Assembly: GCA_003225175.1 (NCBI GenBank)
Contig: QIBA01000036.1
Location: 1 to 64,000 of the forward strand
Source: Acidobacteriota bacterium
GTDB lineage: Bacteria; Acidobacteriota; Terriglobia; Terriglobales; Acidobacteriaceae
Direction: 5' to 3'
Length of the DNA stretch: 64,000 nt
Every line of letters begins with the position of its first letter. Positions within the stretch are counted from its first letter, which is position 1. The notes under the pieces were generated by a model that was not told the origin of the DNA, searched no databases, and saw only the letters and a list, made by a program, of their open reading frames with translations. A program made the translations under genes and the position numbers. Below, in pieces: positions 35,291-43,235 of this stretch.

Positions 35291-36390
35291 TGAGTCGTCT
35301 GCTTGCCATCATCATGGCCGTGATCACAGGCGTGCTGATCGCCGCCGGTGTAGCTCCCACGAGACAGAAAGAAAAGACTACTTCGCCCGAAGGCACGGTG
35401 CGGGCCTTCTACGACCGCGTACGAGCCGATGATTACCAGGGCGCGTATGCATTGATCGCGCCCTCGAGCAACGTTGACTTTGCTACCGCACACCGCGATA
35501 TCGCTGGTCGAGACGGCAGTCTAAAGACGCTCTCGCAACTGCAGAACGCCGACACCCGCGTGATCGCGAATCACGGCAACGAAGCCCTGGTGCGCGCCAG
35601 CCTGGAGTGGCGGACGGCTGTCGGAGAACTCTTCGAGAACAAAGATCTCAAACTCGTCAACGACAACGGCAATTGGCAGATCGTCTGGCCGAAGCGCCAC
35701 GAGCAAAATCTGGCGCCGCAGGTGATTCCAGTGAACTACCTGCGTTGGGACATCATCCACAGCGACTCCGAAGCCAACGAGTGGGGCGCGCAAAACGCGG
35801 AGAGTCCGCATGTGCGGATTACCTCCATGAATGCGGTAGAGAGTGAAGGCAAGGTCATCATCCTGGGAGAACTCGTGAATGAAGACACGGTCCCAGGCTA
35901 CGTTGACGTGCAGGGAATCCTGATTGGGAAAAACGACGAACAGCTTGGCGAAGAAACCAGCTTTGACAAGATCTCGCATGTGCTCCTGCCCAAAGAGGTC
36001 ACCCCGTTCCGCATCGACTTCGACGGTGTTCACCTGAATCAGGTCAAGAAAGTCACGCTCAACCCGACGTCGATTCTGGTTCCCGCCTCAGCCGATCCGG
36101 TGATTGGAGTCCTGCATCAGCAACTCGAGAAGACCGATTCGGGACACACCCTGCTCAAAGGCGAGCTGATGAACCAGAGCGGCCAGCTTGTGAACATCCC
36201 CCAGGTTCTGGCTACCTACTACGACAACGCAGGAAAAGTGATCTGGATTTCCGACGGCTACGTCGATCAGGCGCTGCGGCCGCAGATTCCCATTCCCTTT
36301 GCTGTGACCGTGAACGATGACATCGCGCCTAAGGTTCATAGCTATCGCGTTGTCGTGAACCATTACGTGATGGATCGTTCCACCGCCTAG
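35290..36390 (+). CDS. Exported or anchored protein with NTF2-like and FxLYD-like domains
   Basis: A 366-residue protein with an N-terminal signal/anchor helix (about 3-24). Residues 35-135 look NTF2/DUF4878-like (SPEGTVRAFYDRVRADDYQGAYALI...). Two beta-rich domains follow (about 150-255 and 270-360) that resemble FxLYD folds (VIILGELVNEDTVPGYVDVQGILIG; HTLLKGELMNQSGQLVNIPQVLATYYD). It should lie in the periplasm and bind protein or glycan. It is translationally coupled to the upstream membrane gene (TAATG). Confidence 0.7.
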   Translation: MSRLLAIIMAVITGVLIAAGVAPTRQKEKTTSPEGTVRAFYDRVRADDYQGAYALIAPSSNVDFATAHRDIAGRDGSLKTLSQLQNADTRVIANHGNEALVRASLEWRTAVGELFENKDLKLVNDNGNWQIVWPKRHEQNLAPQVIPVNYLRWDIIHSDSEANEWGAQNAESPHVRITSMNAVESEGKVIILGELVNEDTVPGYVDVQGILIGKNDEQLGEETSFDKISHVLLPKEVTPFRIDFDGVHLNQVKKVTLNPTSILVPASADPVIGVLHQQLEKTDSGHTLLKGELMNQSGQLVNIPQVLATYYDNAGKVIWISDGYVDQALRPQIPIPFAVTVNDDIAPKVHSYRVVVNHYVMDRSTA

Positions 36391-36393
36391 GAC

Positions 36394-37263
36394 ATGCATA
36401 CGATGCGGCATAAAACCACAATTAGCGTGCTTGTCTGCGTGCTCGGAGCCGTCGGCTTCGCTGCGGATATGCGCCTCCCCGACAAAGCAGTCGCCGGGCA
36501 GAGCGTTGCCATCGGCACTTCAGGAAGCGGTGAAGCAACGCTGTACGTAGTTGGTCCCGGTACCGCGATCAAACGCCAGATAAAGCTTGGCGATGACGTT
36601 CAGCTTAAGGGCGAAGAACTTCGTAACTCCGGCTATTACCAGATCGCGATTAAAGGCGGCGCGGACGTGAGCAAAGAGTTGTACGTCGCACCCGCCGCAG
36701 CCGAGAAGATCAACTTTCTCGCGCGTCCTTCCCGCGTTCCCGTGGGACAGCCCAAGGTAATTGCGGGCACGGCATTCGTCTTCGACCAATTTGAGAACCT
36801 GGTCACGGCGCCGACCCCGGTGACTTTCGAACTTTCCGTTCCGGGCGCTCCCGCCAAAGTGGAACGCCTGACTGCCAAGAACGGCGTCTCCTATCTCCAG
36901 ACCGGATCGGGAACGAAAGCCGGCCCAGGACAATTCACAGTTCGGGTCGGCGATAACTCCGTACGGCGCGTGGTGGAAGAAACCGCCTCTGAGCCCTGCA
37001 ACTTGCGCTTCAAGCTGCACAAGGAGAAAGAAGGACTGATCGCAACAACTGATCCCGTACGCGACTGCTCGGGCAATGCAGTGCCTGACGGGACTATCGT
37101 GACATTCATCTCTGCCGAACCTGGCAAGGGTCGCTCGACCGTGGACGCTCGCGTAAAGAAGGGAATCGCCCGGGCAGTGCTGCCCCCGGTTCCCGGAGCG
37201 ACTATCTCGGTCGCCTCTGGTGTCGTTTTGGGAAATGAAGTGCGCTGGGGAGGTGGGGAATGA
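36394..37263 (+). CDS. Secreted Ig-like (Big_1-type) protein
   Basis: A 289-residue protein with a signal peptide (about 10-25; an alternative start is ATG 36403). Beta-rich domains follow. The C-terminal segment VRDCSGNAVPDGTIVTFIS resembles bacterial Ig-like (invasin, Big_1) domains, which typically have the GNPVPDGTxVTF motif, and an earlier segment (VFDQFENLVTAPTPVTFELS) is similar. Such domains make extended surface adhesins or periplasmic scaffolds. Two Cys could form a disulphide. Its end overlaps the next ATG by 4 nt. Confidence 0.7.
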   Translation: MHTMRHKTTISVLVCVLGAVGFAADMRLPDKAVAGQSVAIGTSGSGEATLYVVGPGTAIKRQIKLGDDVQLKGEELRNSGYYQIAIKGGADVSKELYVAPAAAEKINFLARPSRVPVGQPKVIAGTAFVFDQFENLVTAPTPVTFELSVPGAPAKVERLTAKNGVSYLQTGSGTKAGPGQFTVRVGDNSVRRVVEETASEPCNLRFKLHKEKEGLIATTDPVRDCSGNAVPDGTIVTFISAEPGKGRSTVDARVKKGIARAVLPPVPGATISVASGVVLGNEVRWGGGE

Positions 37264-37805
37264 GGCGAGCGTCTGACATCCCGCTGCGTCTTCTTATTTT
37301 CGTAATTACCTTCGCGCTGGTAGTCGGCGTGGCGCTTCCCTTGATTTCCAGAGTTCTGGCCGCCAGTGATACGGTTCAGGTGCGACTCGATGCCTCGCAG
37401 ATCCAGCCCCGTCCCCTCGAACAGCTGACGGGACAGGCGATCGCGAGAACCTATTCAAGTGCATGGAAGAATATGGAAGGCGCGCTGGAACAGAATCGTC
37501 CAGAGCTGATCGACGAAAGCTTCGTCGGCTACGCGCACGACAAACTGCTATCACAGGTGCAGGAGCAGAAGAAGAACGGGCTGGCGACGCGGTATGTCGA
37601 TCACGGACATCAAGTATCTGCAACCTTCTACTCGCCCGAAGGCTCTGCCGTTCAACTGCAGGACACCGCGCAGTTCGAAATCCAGCTGCTGGATGGCAGC
37701 AATGTCGTGAGTTCCCAGAAGGTCACACGCAAATACATCGCTGTCGTAACGGTGGTAGAAGACAGTTGGAAAGTTCGCGTGCTGGAGGGCGTGCAGGATT
37801 TCTAG
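37260..37805 (+). CDS. Membrane-anchored NTF2-like protein
   Basis: A 181-residue protein with one N-terminal membrane helix (about 12-33) and an NTF2/SnoaL-like domain (about 60-180): YSSAWKNMEGALEQNRPELIDESFVGYAHDKLL, then strands ending [14 protein letters not shown]. It probably lies in the periplasm, anchored to the inner membrane. It is the last gene of the operon (ATGA overlap with the upstream gene) and converges on prmC with a 4-nt overlap of stop codons. Confidence 0.65.
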   Translation: MRRASDIPLRLLIFVITFALVVGVALPLISRVLAASDTVQVRLDASQIQPRPLEQLTGQAIARTYSSAWKNMEGALEQNRPELIDESFVGYAHDKLLSQVQEQKKNGLATRYVDHGHQVSATFYSPEGSAVQLQDTAQFEIQLLDGSNVVSSQKVTRKYIAVVTVVEDSWKVRVLEGVQDF

Positions 37806-38665
37806 CTAACTTTAGCGATCACCACGCGCGGTATTCCCCGCAAATCCGGGACGCAGCGAACATCTTTCCAATCCTTCAGCAAGTCTCGAATTGCCTGCTC
37901 TTGCGTGTAGCCGATCTCCATCACCAACCAGCCTCCCGGCTTTAGCACGCGAGCAGCCTGCGGGATGAGACGACGATAAATATCCAGTCCTTCCACCCCG
38001 CCGCCAAACAGCGCCTGGTGCGGTTCGTGCTCCCGGACTTCCACCTGCAGCTTATCGGCCTCGGAGTCGCCGACGTACGGCGGATTCGAGACGACCATAT
38101 CGAAAGCTAGCGCGCCGTTCAAATAACTTCCCAGCAAGTCACTCTGCGAGAATGCCACTCGATCCAAGAGATTGAGACGCTTTGCATTTTTCCGCGCAAC
38201 CTCGAGCGCATCATTCGAAATATCCACCGCGTTGAGGCTTGCTCCGGGCAGCTCTGAGGCGAGCGCGAGCGCGATACATCCCGAGCCGGTTCCAACATCG
38301 ATCACACGCGGCGATTTGATTTCGCGCAGCAACTCCAGCGCCGCCTCGACCGCGTGCTCCGTCTCCCGACGGGGGACCAACACCGCAGGCGTGACCAGCA
38401 GATCGAGGCCCCAGAACTCCTGGTGTCCGGTGATGTACTGCAGCGGCTCGCCGGCCGCGCGGCGCTGAAGTGCTTCCTGGTAACGATTAAGCTCACCGCA
38501 GGCGAGTTCCACTTCGGGATGAGCGTAAAGATAGGCCTTATTGCGCCCAAGCACGTGCATCATGAGCGTCTCCGCGTCGAGACGAGCGTCTCCCCGCGCT
38601 CTGGCCTGCAGACGTTCGGTGCCTTCTCGGATTGCGAGATCGAGCCGCAAGGCTCCTTCCCTCAA
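37802..38665 (-). CDS. prmC: Peptide chain release factor N5-glutamine methyltransferase PrmC
   Basis: A 287-residue SAM-dependent methyltransferase with an N-terminal helical domain, motif [16 protein letters not shown] and catalytic NPPY ([14 protein letters not shown]). It methylates the Gln of the GGQ loop in RF1/RF2 and is normally paired with prfA, as here. Its TTG start overlaps the prfA stop by 4 nt (TTGA), a strong sign of coupling. Length and motifs are normal. Confidence 0.95.
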   Translation of the reverse strand: MREGALRLDLAIREGTERLQARARGDARLDAETLMMHVLGRNKAYLYAHPEVELACGELNRYQEALQRRAAGEPLQYITGHQEFWGLDLLVTPAVLVPRRETEHAVEAALELLREIKSPRVIDVGTGSGCIALALASELPGASLNAVDISNDALEVARKNAKRLNLLDRVAFSQSDLLGSYLNGALAFDMVVSNPPYVGDSEADKLQVEVREHEPHQALFGGGVEGLDIYRRLIPQAARVLKPGGWLVMEIGYTQEQAIRDLLKDWKDVRCVPDLRGIPRVVIAKVS

Positions 38666-39738
38666 ACCGCCACTGTCTCCTGCTTGAGCTTCTCGGCCTG
38701 AAAGTGCGCGATCAGGGCGTCGATGAGCGGCTGGATCCTGCCATCCATCAGCTCGGGCAATTGATGGATCGTTAGCCCAATGCGGTGGTCAGTCACGCGG
38801 TTCTGCGGAAAGTTGTAGGTGCGGATCTTCTCACTGCGATCCCCGCTGCCAACCTGCGTTTTGCGCTCCCTGGCAAGCTCAGCCTGCTGGCGCTCAAGCT
38901 CCACTTCGTAGAGACGCGAGCGCAGAACTCGCATCGCCTTCTCGCGATTCTTGATCTGCGACTTTTCGTCCTGGCAGCTCACAACCGTATTCGTCGGAAT
39001 GTGCGTGATGCGCACCGCCGAGTAAGTGGTGTTCACCGACTGGCCTCCCGGACCGGAAGAGCAGAAAGTATCGATGCGAATGTCCTTCGCCTCGATCTTA
39101 ATGTCGACGTCCTCCGCCTCGGGCAGCACGGCCACGGTTATAGCCGAAGTGTGCACTCGTCCCTGCTGCTCCGTTTCGGGAACACGCTGGACGCGGTGCA
39201 CGCCGCTCTCATACTTGAGCTTCGAGTAGGCGCCGCGGCCTTCGATCATGGCAATGACTTCCTTCAATCCGCCAACTCCCGATTCGGAACTTGACATTAC
39301 TTCCACCTTCCAGCGCTGCGATTCCGCATACCGCGAGTACATGCGGAACATCTCGGCGGCAAATAGAGACGACTCGTCGCCTCCAGTGCCGGCGCGGATC
39401 TCGAGAATCACGTTGCGCTCGTCGTTGGGATCCTTGGGCAGCAGCAGGACCTTGAGCTCCGCCTCTGTCTGCTCGAGTCGCGCCTGCAGCGTCGCCAGTT
39501 CCTCTTCCGCCATGGCCTTCAAGTCGGCATCGTGTTCCTGGACCAGCATCGTCTTAGTGTCGGCGATGCCGCGCGTCAGATCCTTGTACTCGCGATACCG
39601 TTCCACGATAGGCGTAAGTTCACTGTGCGCCTTCGCCGTCTTCTGATAGCGAGACGAGTCGCTGACAATCTCCCGCGAGGCCAGCGCTTCGTTCAGCTCC
39701 TGGTATTTGGTCTCGATTTGATTAAGTCGTTCAAACAT
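38662..39738 (-). CDS. prfA: Peptide chain release factor RF1
   Basis: A 358-residue protein with the GGQ motif ([20 protein letters not shown]), the hydrolysis-triggering loop, and the PxT-type codon-recognition region ([14 protein letters not shown]). It terminates at UAA and UAG codons. The DUF1385 gene lies upstream in the same direction, a common acidobacterial order. The GCAGCATGCTGC palindrome (39760-39771) lies between the two. Confidence 0.96.
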   Translation of the reverse strand: MFERLNQIETKYQELNEALASREIVSDSSRYQKTAKAHSELTPIVERYREYKDLTRGIADTKTMLVQEHDADLKAMAEEELATLQARLEQTEAELKVLLLPKDPNDERNVILEIRAGTGGDESSLFAAEMFRMYSRYAESQRWKVEVMSSSESGVGGLKEVIAMIEGRGAYSKLKYESGVHRVQRVPETEQQGRVHTSAITVAVLPEAEDVDIKIEAKDIRIDTFCSSGPGGQSVNTTYSAVRITHIPTNTVVSCQDEKSQIKNREKAMRVLRSRLYEVELERQQAELARERKTQVGSGDRSEKIRTYNFPQNRVTDHRIGLTIHQLPELMDGRIQPLIDALIAHFQAEKLKQETVAV

Positions 39739-39752
39739 GATGACTGTCCTCG

Positions 39753-39778
39753 TAGAGAAGCAGCATGCTGCGTCTCTA
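39753..39778. repeat. GCAGCATGCTGC palindrome, copy 2 (extended)
   Basis: The core 39760-39771 is flanked by TAGAGAA and GTCTCTA, so the symmetry extends to 26 bp with one mismatch pair. It lies between the DUF1385 gene and prfA and is one of four related copies in the window. Confidence 0.75.
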
Positions 39779-39848
39779 GCATGCTGGGAAGTTGGGAATT
39801 CGCTGTTGGGGACTTAGAGAGGTAAAAGAAAGTGAGCGGCGGGAGCCG

Positions 39849-40844
39849 CTAGGCAATCACCAGTTCGCCGCCATTTTGCTTTTCAACCTGGAGCGCGCAA
39901 TCCAGAGCAAGAATCGCGCAGGCGACCTGGTCGTCAGCCGGAGGTTGCGTCGTGATCCGCTGCAGCCACAATCCTGGCTTGGTTAGCAGAGCGAACAGCG
40001 AATTGCGCTTCCGAGCCGCGTACCGAATCAGCTCATAGGAAACGCCTGCAATAAACGGAAGCGCAGCGATGCGCAGCGCGAACTTGCCCCAGAAGCTATC
40101 GATCGGGAACAAGCTGTAAACCACAATGCAGATGAGCATCACCGTCATCAAAAAGCTCGTTCCACACCGCGGATGCCAGGTAACAAAGCTCTGCGCGCGC
40201 GGTATGTCGACCGGCTCTCCCGTTTCGAAGGCGAAAACTGTCTTGTGCTCGGCGCCGTGATATTCGTAAACGCGATGGAAGTCCCGCGCCCGGCCGATGC
40301 CCCACACGAACAGCAGGAAAAGCCCGATGCGGATCACTCCGTCCACCAGATTGAAAAGAATTCGATTTTCTAAAGCGGGAAAACTGTGCTTGAGCCCCGT
40401 CGCCGCCAGCAGAGGAAGGAACTTATAAACGACGATAAAGAATCCAACCGAGAGAAGAACATTCGCAGCAGCCATCCAGCCGCTGATCTCTATCTTCTCT
40501 TCCGGCTTTGATTCCGCCGTGCCGGTCATCTCCGCCAGAGCCACATTCACCGAAAACTTCAGCGCCCGAAATCCGAGCATCATGGCATAGCCCAGCGTGA
40601 CGACGCCCCGAATCACTGGCCATCCCATCCACTTCCGCTTGTCGGACGGACGCTCCAGCGCATCGGAGTACGACACCATTTCTCCAGACTGCTTCCGTAC
40701 CGCAATCCCCCACGCGTGAGGTGTGCGCATCATGACTCCCTCAAGCACAGCCTGACCGCCGACGAGGGTTTCCTCACCGCTTTCAAGTGCGGGGAGCAGC
40801 TGCGTTGCTGCCGCTAATCGGAGATATTGCTTCCAGTAAGTCAT
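39849..40844 (-). CDS. DUF1385 family membrane protein (YqhQ-like)
   Basis: The 331-residue protein starts at ATG 40844. It has the family signature GGQAVLEGVMMRTP (about 25-38) and about four to five membrane helices in the second half. The His-rich WHPRCGTSFL motif (about 225) is also characteristic. Function is not known; the family often lies beside prfA/prmC, as here. Confidence 0.85.
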   Translation of the reverse strand: MTYWKQYLRLAAATQLLPALESGEETLVGGQAVLEGVMMRTPHAWGIAVRKQSGEMVSYSDALERPSDKRKWMGWPVIRGVVTLGYAMMLGFRALKFSVNVALAEMTGTAESKPEEKIEISGWMAAANVLLSVGFFIVVYKFLPLLAATGLKHSFPALENRILFNLVDGVIRIGLFLLFVWGIGRARDFHRVYEYHGAEHKTVFAFETGEPVDIPRAQSFVTWHPRCGTSFLMTVMLICIVVYSLFPIDSFWGKFALRIAALPFIAGVSYELIRYAARKRNSLFALLTKPGLWLQRITTQPPADDQVACAILALDCALQVEKQNGGELVIA

Positions 40845-40988
40845 AGTGCGCCATAAGGGTAACTGCGTATGGTTACCCACTCAGATCCTGGTTACATTAT
40901 ACGTGAGTCATCCAGAGCTGCCGGGATTATCGTACACATTCTGGCCCCGAACGTCTGACGCCACTTCGGTCCAGGATCCGCTTTTCTG

Positions 40989-41399
40989 ATGAGCAAGTTA
41001 CCTGAGAAGATTCAGAGCGCGACGCGCGACCTGCGCCGGCTGCAGCAGGAGATTCAATCGCCTCTACCGGCCGCCGGACCTCGCCTGGCCGAGATCGACA
41101 CTGTCGCGCTGAAAGAATTCAAAGCCGTAATCGACTACGTCCGCCAACTCCTCTGGACCTACCTCCAGGCCGACAGCCTTAAACACGGCGACAACGTGGA
41201 CGAAGAAGCCCGCAGCCTTCGCCTCCAGCGCGTTACCGAGATGCTGCAGACGATCCAGCAAGAGGTCAAAGGACGCCAGCTCGCACGCAATTCAGCGACA
41301 GTTTCATTTCTGAACGCCGTCCAGGAGATCGCCGACGCCGCCTTCCAACGACACACCTCCTCAGCCGAAGACGCAGCGGACGAAGAGAAAGCCAGCTAG
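40989..41399 (+). CDS. Small helical protein, unrecognised
   Basis: A 136-residue soluble protein, almost entirely helical, with LQADSLKHGDNVDEEARSLRLQRVTEMLQTIQQEVKGRQ as a likely coiled coil (about 58-97). It carries no catalytic motif or signal. It is divergent from the DUF1385 gene and may be conserved within the phylum. The C-terminal 20 residues are acidic and disordered. Confidence 0.6.
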   Translation: MSKLPEKIQSATRDLRRLQQEIQSPLPAAGPRLAEIDTVALKEFKAVIDYVRQLLWTYLQADSLKHGDNVDEEARSLRLQRVTEMLQTIQQEVKGRQLARNSATVSFLNAVQEIADAAFQRHTSSAEDAADEEKAS

Positions 41400-41429
41400 C
41401 CCAGCCAAGAAAAACTAACCACATAAGGA

Positions 41430-41515
41430 CAGGAAGGTACACGAAGGATTTCAAAAAGCTTCTCGTTCTTCGTGACCTCCGCCTTTCTTCTTCGTGACTT
41501 CGTGTTGGCTCTGGG
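41430..41515. repeat. Inverted CTTCGTGAC-type repeats after a small gene
   Basis: The left side contains GGAAGGTACACGAAGGA (41431-41447), and the right side repeats TTCGTGAC at about 9-nt spacing (41469, 41494 and on). This is the same class as 19231-19315. Confidence 0.55.
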
Positions 41516-41675
41516 TTTTCGTATTTGAGGTGTGTCCCGCTCCCCACAGCGTGTTCCCCGAGATACGCGCCTGCCTGCTTCAGCTCCTGCTAACTCCCTG
41601 CGAATCAACGTGCGCACCGATGGCGCCTCACCTGCCCTTACGCCCAGCGACTGCGTAAGCAGCGGAGGTGATCAG

Positions 41676-42653
41676 GTGAAAAACTTCAAGAGCTCTATTT
41701 CAACGTCAATGGAGCGCGCCCCAATCAGCGTGGCTCCGAGTGGCAGGGCGGCAACCAAAGCGTTCGCTGCTTTGCTGGTCCTCGAACTTGCAGTGGGAAC
41801 TTTCGGCTGTTCCAAATCGAAACCCCAGAATTCGCAAAACTCTTCTAACCAGACAGTCGCAAGCGTCGCGCCCCTGACGCCCGTCAATGCGCTGCCGGCC
41901 ACGGCAAACCAGCCGGAGACGGCAAAGAAATCGGTGATAGGCCCAGTACGGAAGCTGTCTCGCACGCTTCTCTACAAGGATTCCGATTCCAATTTCTCGT
42001 TCGCTTATCCACGCAAGTCTGCGCTGAAAGCCGGACAGAACGCGGAGCTCGAGGCCATAGCAATGGACTGGCTGCCGATGAACTTCGTCCAGAACGGGGG
42101 AACCACCGTGACCATGCTTGAGCTGCCCAGCAACAGCAAGGAGCAGAAGCTCTCTGGCGAGTTCTTCGCCGTGAGCATTCACAATGGACTGACGGCCGAG
42201 CAGTGCAACCAGTTCGCCGGAGTCTCAGCGCCGATCTCCGATGGCAATTCCACCCAAACCGCGGAGAAGGCCGACGCAATGCCGATCTCGAAGGTAACGG
42301 TGCACGGAATTGAATACTCAGAGCTCGACCGCCAAACCGAGCAGGGCATTGCGAAGTACTACCATCGCTTCGTGCCCGAGTCGGCGGAAGTCAGCTCCTG
42401 CTACGAGTTCGCGCTCGCGGTGAAGTCGCCGGAGAAGAAGCTCGAAGGCGAGAGCGCGTCGATCAGCTCAAACTCGCAGCTTGAGAGGAAAGATGATTTT
42501 GCCCGGCTGGAAAAGATCCTGGCCTCGGTAAAGATCAAGGCTGATACCGAAGCGGCGAAAGCCGGCGAGGTGGCATCCTCGACCACAGACCACAAGGAAG
42601 AAGTCAGTGAAACTGCAAAGACGGTCGCGAAGGGCGACGAGAACCCCCGTTAA
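41676..42653 (+). CDS. Predicted lipoprotein
   Basis: The 325-residue protein starts at GTG 41676: a perfect GGAGGTGATC lies 7 nt upstream, which decides the start over the longer frame from 41532. The N-terminus carries a hydrophobic stretch ending LAVGTFGC, a plausible lipobox (Cys about residue 43), followed by a Ser/Asn/Gln-rich linker. The rest is a globular domain without a recognised name, with a Glu/Lys-rich C-terminus. It is probably an envelope lipoprotein. Confidence 0.7.
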   Translation: MKNFKSSISTSMERAPISVAPSGRAATKAFAALLVLELAVGTFGCSKSKPQNSQNSSNQTVASVAPLTPVNALPATANQPETAKKSVIGPVRKLSRTLLYKDSDSNFSFAYPRKSALKAGQNAELEAIAMDWLPMNFVQNGGTTVTMLELPSNSKEQKLSGEFFAVSIHNGLTAEQCNQFAGVSAPISDGNSTQTAEKADAMPISKVTVHGIEYSELDRQTEQGIAKYYHRFVPESAEVSSCYEFALAVKSPEKKLEGESASISSNSQLERKDDFARLEKILASVKIKADTEAAKAGEVASSTTDHKEEVSETAKTVAKGDENPR

Positions 42654-42668
42654 GAGCCAGTCGCGACA

Positions 42669-42706
42669 AAGGCCCGGTTCTTTCCGAATCGGGCCTTGTT
42701 TTTTGT
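42669..42706 (+). terminator. Intrinsic terminator after the lipoprotein gene
   Basis: AAGGCCCG pairs with CGGGCCTT around a 13-nt loop, followed by GTTTTTTG. It lies 16 nt past the stop. Confidence 0.8.
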
Positions 42707-42709
42707 AGA

Positions 42710-43081
42710 TCAATAGACGTCAATATGGATATGCGGACGCCGCACGATGATGCGTCCGATATCATCGTGATAGTAGTAGTAATCGCGTCCCTGGTAGCGA
42801 TAGCTCTGGCATCCATATTTCTTAGCTTGCCCGGGCGGCATACCACAGTTGCCCCATCCCGTCTTCTTGCCTTTGTTCCATCCCGGCGGCATGCCTTCAT
42901 TCGGACCGTAACTGCGGTACTCGTAATCACCGCGACTTTCCCAGCGATCGTCATCACGGTCAGCCACTTGATTCTTGTGAGGATTGCCCTTCCCTTTTCC
43001 CTTCCCCTGATCTGCGTGGAGCGGAATCGCAATCGCGAACGCGCCCAGTACGATCACGGCTTGGAACCAATGTTTCGACAT
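42710..43081 (-). CDS. Small secreted Gly/Lys/Tyr-rich protein
   Basis: A 123-residue protein (ATG 43081) with a signal peptide (about 4-24, ending PLHADQ). The mature part is Gly/Lys/Tyr-rich, with GYGCQSYRYQGRDYYYYHDD and repeated WGN/PPG turns. Two Cys may pair. It resembles small acidobacterial envelope proteins of unknown role. It faces the DNA ligase across a short divergent region. Confidence 0.6.
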   Translation of the reverse strand: MSKHWFQAVIVLGAFAIAIPLHADQGKGKGKGNPHKNQVADRDDDRWESRGDYEYRSYGPNEGMPPGWNKGKKTGWGNCGMPPGQAKKYGCQSYRYQGRDYYYYHDDIGRIIVRRPHIHIDVY

Positions 43082-43235
43082 GTGTCTCTCTCCTGGCACG
43101 AACGAGTAGCTGCTTGTTGCGAGGAGTCTATCGCAACTTGGAAACGATTCAAGTTACGGCAGAAGTACGCTGGTCGCGCAACATGAATAAAATAGCGGCA
43201 GCTTTCCGGTTCTGGTCGCCTGCTAACATCGCTTC

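Noticed and set aside
38662-39738. Programmed frameshift as in RF2
   Set aside because: The gene is a single intact frame and its motifs fit RF1, which has no programmed frameshift.
41532-41675. N-terminal extension of the lipoprotein gene
   Set aside because: A perfect GGAGGTGATC 7 nt before GTG 41676 decides the start; the extension is Ser/Pro/Arg-rich and would bury the signal sequence.
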